Shown here: one piece after another, positions 13,201 through 22,200 of the stretch
Layout: every line of letters begins with the position of its first letter
Numbering within the stretch: position 1 is the stretch's first letter
From: Pogona vitticeps
Taxonomy: Eukaryota > Chordata > Lepidosauria > Squamata > Agamidae
Direction: 5' to 3'
Length of the DNA: 64,000 bases
NCBI RefSeq assembly: GCF_051106095.1
Contig: NC_135791.1
Coordinates: forward strand, 6,272,501 to 6,336,500
Notes under the pieces: generated by a model
What the model was told of the DNA's origin: nothing
Database searches by the model: none
What the model saw: only the letters and a program-made list of their open reading frames with translations
Made by a program: the position numbers and the translations under genes

Positions 13201-16200
13201 GGAGGATGATGTATTTGAAGAGGAGAAGGGTCACGGGTGGGCTGAGAGAGAACCCTCAATGAAAAAACTCTGTATGGATTCTTAAGAAGAACTCTGTGGC
13301 GTTCTGTCATTGTTCCCATTTTATATGCTAAGCCAGAGTTTGGAAAAGTTGCTTTTTGACTACAACTTCCAGATGAACTACAACTCCCACCAGCCTGTTC
13401 TTGTGGCAGCTCCCCCCACAGGTGTCCCCTTGCTCTCTCTTTTTTCTCCCCCCCCCCAAAAAAAGACCTGGAGCTTATGGAAGCCTCCTGCAGGTGCATG
13501 ATTTCATTTTTTAAAATTCTCTGTGTGCAGTTTAAACACCCCAAAATAGGCATTTTCCAAAATCAGAAAACGCCACTTCTTTTTTAATGTTTTGCCGTTT
13601 GAGGCATTTTTGGTCGTTTCTGTGATCCTAATAGGACCCCTAATAACACAAAAAGAGCTCTGGGACCTACTGAAGTTTGTTCTCTCTCTGTACTTCCAAC
13701 AAATAAATTAAAAATAATAATAAATTAAGGGCCAGACAGTAAGGGGCATTTATTTCTTCTAGTATACTTTTAGCGCACAACGGTTTGTATGAATCCCTCC
13801 ACAAGAGATGGCATCATACAGAAATTCTGGAACGTAATTCTAGATGCCTGCAACAGCAAAAGAGAACAGATAAAATAATTATTCCAGTAGGAGTGAAGGA
13901 TACTCTGATCAGAACTTCGAAATATTACTCTTTGCTTTCATGCGTTAACATTAAATCGTTCAGAAATTTAATTCATGAGTTTTTAAAGTGTTAAGAACAA
14001 TCGATAACATGTTACAATACATGTCTTTAACCCTGACATTGAAGTACCGGTAATCTAAAATGTTTAAACAAAGTAACGTGAAACAATAATTGTTGATGAA
14101 AAAAATAGTCTTCGCATTTAACACTTAAAAATAAGGCATTTTAAAATTGTGTTTGAACATTGAAGAATTTTGGACTAACTGATTTAATGAATCGTTTTCT
14201 AGTTCAGCTGATGAAGACCTTTTGGTTTTAAAAAAAAAGGTCTAAGATCTGCTCTGGACTTTCCTTTTTTGTTCCTGCTTGTTTCTACAAGTAGCGAAAT
14301 ATTCTGTATACTTGGTCTTTTCAGAGACCGCTCTGCCTCTGCCACTTTCTTTTGCAAACCGGATCCGGAAGCGCCTGATGGCCCTGGGTCCCAGGTTCAT
14401 GAAGAATGGCTCTCGTATCAAGGGGTACCCAAAGACCAGAAGGAGTTTCGCTTCCGAAACCCACAGGTATGTTCGGATGTTTTTAAAAACATGGGCTAGA
14501 ATCCTGTTGGCAGTTTGCACTTGTGTCAGGGTAAATCATTTACAGATTTATCTTGGTGGAAATTGGCCATTTATTTTTAAAAAATGTTGGTTTCCTTCTT
14601 AGGCGTGCACAGCAGGTACAGTACATGACTAGGAACGCAACCAGCACTGTGTTAGTAATCAGCAATTTGCTGCCCAGTTTCCCAGGGACGTGGTGGCGCT
14701 GTAGGCTAAACCGCAGAAGCCTGTGCTTCAGGGTCAGAAGACCAGCAGTCGTAAGATTGAATCCACGCGACGGAGTGAGCGCCCGTCGCTTGTCCCAGCT
14801 CCCGCCAACCTAGCGGTTCGAAAGCATGCAAATGCAAGTAGATAAATAGGGACCACTTCGGTGGGAAGGTAACAGCGTTCCGTGTCTAAGTCGCACTGGC
14901 CATGTGACCACGGAAGATTGTCTTCGGACAAACGCTGGCTCTATGGCTTGGAAACGGGGATGAGCACTGCCCGCTAGAGTCAAACACGACTGGACAAAAA
15001 TTGTCAAGGGGAACCTTTACCTTTTTTCCCCTTATGTAAGCATAAATTGTCAACAGGATTCTGCACACTTTTTTTAAAATGGGAGAAAGAACAAAATTAA
15101 GATCAGCATGCTATCTAATATCCCTCTGCAGCTTTAACCTTATCCCTTACTAACCAGCCTGAAAGAAGTTTGTCTGTATGTTTTATAATATTATACTGGG
15201 AAGGTTCTTGACAATAAATATAACAAAATGGTTGCTGTTGTTGGGCTTCTAATCTTAAAAAAAAGGCATGAATCAAAAGGAAAAAAAGGGATGTGGAGTA
15301 GAGATGAGCACGAAGCGGTTCATGCCAGTTCGTTTATCAGCCAGACGGGGGTGTGGCACTTCAAATCCCCGCCTCCTCCTGCAGTCGCCCACTCAGAGGC
15401 AGCACCCGGGTTTCCCCGCCCCACCTTCTTCAGGGGCTGTCTCTGAGTGGCCACCCACCCAAGGAGGCGGGACTTTGAAGCACTGAACTTCTGCTTTTGT
15501 TGGTTTTTTTTATATACAGTCAACCCTCGATTGACTAACTTAATCCATTCCAGAAGTCAGTTTGTAAATCGGAAAGTTCGTAAATCGAGCCAGCATTTTC
15601 CATAGGAATGCATTGGAAACCAATTAATCCGTTCCGGCCGAAGTCCTCCCATGGTGCTGGGGAAGCAAGGCTTTTCACCCGATGTCGCCGCAGCTGCCGA
15701 GTCCCCTTCGCGCCAGGCCAGGGACTGACCTCAGCCCGGCGCGAAGGGGAATCTGCATCAGGTGAAAGGAGGGAGCCGATTTCTCCCCGGCCGCCTGGCT
15801 TGCTTCTCATTTGGAACGGATAGAAAACTGCAAGCGGGGACTCATGAAAGGCCTATGCAGTGCTGTGCCATTAAATGATAGCTTGGAAAAGTTACTTTTT
15901 TTGGACTGTATCCTCCTGAACTGCCCAGGCAGGATTTGATGAGGGGACCTTGTGCCCCCAAAAAGCAACTTTTCCAAGCCCTCCACTGACTTCACAAAGT
16001 CAGCTGCGTCTTCCTATCGATTCGACTCTTCGCTTTCAGTGCAAAGCAGTGTAAAAAGGGGCCTAACTTTGTTTATTCAATGACTGATCATTCATCCTGG
16101 CCCGTCTTTCCACGCCAGCTCCATCAAAGAGCCAACGAGTGCATACGAGGACTCAAGCTCCTTCGAAGCATCGACAGCGGGAAGGCGCCCGTCAACCTCC

Positions 16201-19200
16201 TGCGCACCGGCTTTGATCTCTCGACACTGAAGGTAAGCCACCTGATCTCATTGCGTCTGCCACCGTGGCTGTGATGTGAGGCAACACGTCTCCTGGGGGA
16301 ACAAGCAGATGCTTTGGGAAGGAAATTTTAAGGTTTTTTTTCGTGCTCCCGATGGTGCTTGTTGGAAGTTTGCAACCACAGTGGATCCTCGACTTACAGA
16401 CGGCTCGACTTACAGACTTTTCGAGTTACAGACTTCTCTGGCTGCAAAATTTAGATTCGACTTGCAGACGGAGAATCGACTTACAGACCAGAAAAAAAAC
16501 CAAAATGGAACAAAAATAGAACAAAAAGGAAATTCTGCACTACTTTTTCTCCTCAGTAGTACCACTCGGTAGACTTTTCACCTACAGTAGGGGCCCCCGT
16601 ATCTGCGGGATCCGTAACGTATCTTACGGATATAAAAACATATCTCAAATTCTGATTTGTACTAAGCCGTGTCAGCACCACTTCCATTTTTATTCTGACG
16701 GACTTCTCATCTTCAACACCTCTACAAGCGGCAGGTACAGTATGGTCTGGAATAGCTGTACTTCTTGAGTTTTGCTGGTGCAAATTGTGGAGAATTGCCG
16801 CTGCAGTTTATTTTTTCTGAAGAATTTACCAAAATTCTTAAGTTTCTTAGTGTTCAGGAGGGAAAGCACTTGACATTTAAAAAAATGAAAACATTTCAAG
16901 GAAGCAAAACTGACAAATTTTCCATCTCTCTGCATGTATGTTCCTATTTTTATCTGTAGGCCATTGCCAGGTACATAGATAATTTTCGCGAAGGCTTTCA
17001 CGGCTGGGATCTAATGGTTGTTGTGGGTTTTTCGGGCTCTTTAGCCGTGTTCTGAAAGTTGTTCTTCCTGACGTTTCGCCAGTCTCTGTGGCCATGGGCA
17101 TCTTCAGAGGACAGCACTCTGTGTTCTGGTGTAGTGGCTTTGGGGGTGCAACTACACGAGAGCACAGAGTGCTGTCCTCTGAAGATGCCGGTCACAGAGA
17201 CTGGCGAAACGTTAGGAAGAACAACCTTCAGCACATGGCCGAAGAGCCTGAAAAAGCCACAACAACCATTAGATAATTTTATTTAAACCCCATTTGCCCT
17301 CTAAAATTGACTTTAAAACAAAACATAAAGTGCATAAAAACAGTTCTTATTACAATCAGAAGAGTCCTGCTTTGGACCCACCCCCACCCCCATTAGAAGC
17401 AAGAAAAAAGAGTAATGCTGGGGAAAGGTGGCAGGCAACAGGAAAAGAGGAAGACCCAATATGAGATGGATTGATTCCCACAAGGAAGCCATGGGCTTTG
17501 GTTAGCAAGACCTGAGCAGGTCTGTTGAGGTCACAACATTTTGGAGGTCACTCATTTCTAGGATTGCCATATGTCGGAGGGGACTTGATGGTTTGTAAGA
17601 ATAGCAACAATAGCATGCTAAATTTTATTATTATTTTGTAAGCCTCAGTAGCTCCCCCGAAGACTGGACAGGTGAGGCAACCAAATCTCCTGCTTGCTTC
17701 CACCCTCTTAGACTTAACACCATCAGCTGAAGCTGCTGTCATTAAGATTCGAGTCACGCGGGCTTCTCTCCTCCTCCGGCTCTCTGCATCCCCCCCCCAC
17801 CTGCTGCTTGTTCTTGTCGCGCCCAGCGGCTTGCCTCCCTGTAGTCGTCTTCTGCCCGTATTTTTTTTTCTCTCTCAGCACCTCCCTGTGCTTTTATCCT
17901 TTTTGTCACCAGAGGGAGCAAGGACTCGTTCTGTTCCTGGCCGACATGCGTCTCGTCCACCTGGAGAACAGAACGAGCCGAGGACAACGTGAACGAGACA
18001 AAAGACATGCATTTCCCAATCTGGCACCTTCCAGATGGGCTGGACTACAACCCCCATCATCTCAAGTCAGCCCTTGCTGGCTGGGGGCTCATGGGTTTTG
18101 TAGTTCAACACCCCGATGGAAGGCTTTCGCGTAGGCCCCTATGGTCTGTGTTCTCTCTTTTTCCGCCTTGTTGTGAGTTTAAAAGAAAAGGGGCTTCTCC
18201 GTCCTCTTGAATTGCTTGCGCCGTTGATTTTGCCCTTTCTTAGTTAGCGCATTTTAAGAATCTGTGGCAACCCCCTTAGCCGTGTCCCAAAGGAGAGTCC
18301 GGACGCACGCAGGCAGCTGTGTTGGCCAACAAGCCAAGTTCAGCAAAACTCCTCCAGAAGATGGAATGGTGGGCCTTAATTGCTCCTTCAAAACGAAGCC
18401 ACCTCAAAATATTTTGCAAGGGAAAATAGAAAGCGTACAGAAATACCCTATCTTGGTGCTAGGAAAGTCTGCCCACCCCACCCCATGCCAGCTGCTGTGA
18501 AGCTTTCAACCGAGGTTAAAAAGAACAGGAGATCTTAAGCAGATGGGTAGATCATGTCATCATCCCTACGAATCAGGATCCCTGTGGTCCAGTCTTGTGA
18601 TCCCCGACCCTATTGCAACACAGCCTCCTCCCTGTCTTTGTCTAGCAAATCCGATGCCTATTACCATTCCTGCAAAATCATTGCATCATGTTCTCTGCTC
18701 TCCATGGTGGTTACTCCTGCCTTACAAATGTACCATATAAAGGCATTCTCCATAGCCTGCACACCCCTTCATAGCACTTTATGCCTATATTGTTAAGGCG
18801 GGGTAGGAGATGGAGTTTGCCAAGGAGCATTTAGAAGAAGGAGAATCCCTTATTTTTTTTTAATGCATTAAGGGATCCTTTTTTAACTTACTTATGGGAA
18901 CTGATAATAGATTATTGATTCCTGGAAGATATGATCGGGGCCAGTAGCTTAAGTAGCCTTCAGAAGGAATGGATCAGCTTTCTTCAACCTTGTGTCCTCA
19001 AGACTTATCGGACTGTAATTCCCAAGGTCCGAGGAAGGCAATAAGGATGATCAAAGGGCTGGAAACTAAGCCCTGTGAGGAAAGACTGAAAGAACTGGGG
19101 ATGTTTAACCTTAAGAAAAGAAGAGTGAGGAGTCGTATGATAGCACTTTTCAAATATTTGAAAGGTTGTCCTACAGAGGAGGGGCAGGATCTGATCTTGA

Positions 19201-22200
19201 TCATTCCAGATTGCAGGACACCGCAACATTATGGGCTCAAGTTACAGGAAGCCAGATTTTGGTCGACTCTAAGGAAAAAAACTTCCTAACTGCTAGAGCA
19301 GTACGACAGTGGAATTAATAACTTTGAGAGGTGGCAAGTGCTCCAAAACTGGAGGCATTCAAGAGAAATTTAGACAACCACCTAGCAGATACCCTTTGGT
19401 TTGTATTCCTGCATCAATCAGAGGGTTGGATTCAATGGCCTTATAGGCCCCTTCCAACTTCATGATTCTATGATCCTCCCAAGACCGCATGGTCATTAGG
19501 ATGGCAGCGAACTAATGTGTTGAATCCTGAAATCTTTGACTCGGCTTCTTCAGAGCATTCCTTCCATCCTGTTTCAGGACAACGTGGATCTGACCAAAGT
19601 TGCAGTCATGGGCCACTCTTTCGGAGGAGCGACGGCGATCCTCTCCCTTGTTAAGGAAGCCCAGTTCAAGTGAGTACATTCTGGAGCAAGGTGGCCATAA
19701 AAAAAAAAAAGATCAGACAGGAGATGGGTTTAGGCTGAATGGTTGCGGCTCAAGTGGACCTCAGAGCCACCATCCCTGAAGGCCATGTGGAGCAGCCTAT
19801 AGGCTTGCTTTGGTCAAAAATAAAATATAATCAGGAGGATTGGATGTGTGTTCCAGAAATGTTCCACTGGAGTTTCTTCCCACCCAGAGACTGCATCTTG
19901 CCACTTTCTGTTCTGGAGATGATTCTGGCCTTCTCAGATGGCCACTCAGCCTTCTGTGTTGGTTTAATACTCTTCCAGGTTCTGTGTGAATTTTTTTTTT
20001 CACCCATTCAAAACCAGTAACGTACCTCTCCTAAGCTAGTGGCAGTATGAGTTCTAAGCTAAAATATTTAGCTTTTTTTTTTGTTCCAAAGCTTGGCCTT
20101 TGGCCTCCAAGAACTTATTTCTGAGGTAGAATTCGGGCCAGGGTCTGAGACCCCTCCCAACCTTGCTTTGAAGCACGTTTGTATGTGTTTAATGTCAATG
20201 GCAGCTGGGGACCTTTTTCTAGCGACATGCAGCCTGGTGGGAATTTTTAATCTGGGTTACTTGCTTGGCTCTACACCACACACTTCTGTTCCCCCTTCCT
20301 TATCCCCCTTGTGCCCAACCACTGTAGGTGTGCGGTTGCCCTCGATCCCTGGATGTTCCCTCTGGAGAATTCTCTGTACCCCAAAGTGACCAAGCCAGTT
20401 CTTTTCGTCAACACGGAAACGTTCCAAACCCCGGAAAGTGTGGCCAAGATGAAAAAGATCACCACCACGAGCGGCGAGTCCAAGATTATAACAATTTTGT
20501 AAGTCTCGATCGGCACAGTCAGAGCATTCGGAAGCATGCCGTAATTGTATTGAATATGTTATTTTGGGGGGTGGGGCTTATATTGCGAGCATCCTGAAAA
20601 ATCATACTAGGTCTTATTTTCAGGGTAGGTCTTATTTTTGGCGAAACAGGGTAGCTAAGACAATTCAGCTGACGTCTGGGTGCTGGCTGGTCCAAAAATG
20701 TGAACATTCCATCGCTACATAGAAATCTGAATGAAATCTACAGCTGTAGGCCTGCAGTCTTCAAAGCTTGAGTATATGTGGGAGAAAGGGAGCCTAGAGA
20801 CATTGAAAATAAGGCCAGTTGGAACATCCCACAGCTCCTGGAAAAATAAGACTCAGTGGCTGGGTGGGAGTCTTAAACCAGCCAGACCTAAGTCGTCAGA
20901 TGAACCCTCTACCTCGGAAGGCCCCATCTGTGGCAACCCTCAGGCTTGAACCTAGCACTGAACAAGCCACTTGATTTTAAAAACTCCATAAGATCAGAGG
21001 CCGGCTTGCCTGACAAGAGCCCCCTGAAACAGAAGAAGCAAGCAAGCGCCTTTGGGAAGCCGAGAAGCTGCACCTTTAAGGCGTCTTCCTTGGAGATATA
21101 AGAGGCAGAGGCTGGAAGGAATACTGGAGAAGATGCTGCCGCCTTTGTTACAGCAAAGACGCTCGTTAATTGGCCCTTGCAGGCGACGGTTTGGATGAGT
21201 GAGGGGGGGGGAAAGGGCACCCTGCTGCTTATCTGCAATCCATGCATGCCGATTTTGCTCCTCTTTCCCGAACCACCAGATGGAAGAGTGCCAGCTTGCG
21301 CTCTTGCTGGACAGCCGATGATGTCATCGTTCTGCATTTTTATTAATCAGCTTTATTATTAGAATGTCTGATTCTTAGGGAGTCCTGAGGAAACGGTCAG
21401 TGGAGAAGGGCGATCATTGCAAAAGAACAAAATGGGTGTGTCAAAGCGAGTGCAATTAAATCAGCTGTCCGGATGGAGGGCATGCGGTTTTAATATTTAC
21501 GCAGACTTAACACGGTTGAAGGTTTGTTTGAGGTTTGGTGTGTCCGCGGAGGCAAAGCATTCAGCTCAGCGGCCTTTTTCATTGTGTGGGGCTGTGATGG
21601 GGAAAGAGAGGCAAAATCTTCCCCAGAGGTAGAAAAACGCCTGACAAATGCCTTATATCCTGATCTCGTTCCATATTCCTTGTCGCCCTGTTGATCCGTT
21701 GTTGGGCAGGGCACGTCATAATGGGCTCACGCGACAGGAAGCCAGATTTAGGCTGAATCTCAGGAAAAACTTCTTAACTGTTAGAGGAGCATGACAAAGG
21801 AACCAATGACCTCGGGGGGGGGAATGACCGCTCCGGGGACGTGTCCCGTGTTGAGGCCAGCATAGAGCTGGACCTGCTTATTGGTCTCTGTCCTTTTAAG
21901 GTGTGGGCTTCTTCCTTCCAGGGGGACCGTCCACCAGAGTCAGACCGACTTCACCTTCCTGGCCGGGAATCTCGTGAACAGAGTTTTCCAAACCAGAGGC
22001 ACCATCGATCCTTACGAAGGCCTCAACATCACCAACCAAGCGGCTCTATCCTTCCTGCAGAAACATCTCCGTAAGTTTCTTCCGTTGGGAGCGGCTGCAA
22101 GGCTGGCCTGTTGAACGTCAAAGGTCGGAATGGCGTCATAGGTTCAGATTTCTTCCTGAAGTCTCATTCTTCAAGGGAAATGGATCGTGGTATAAACACG

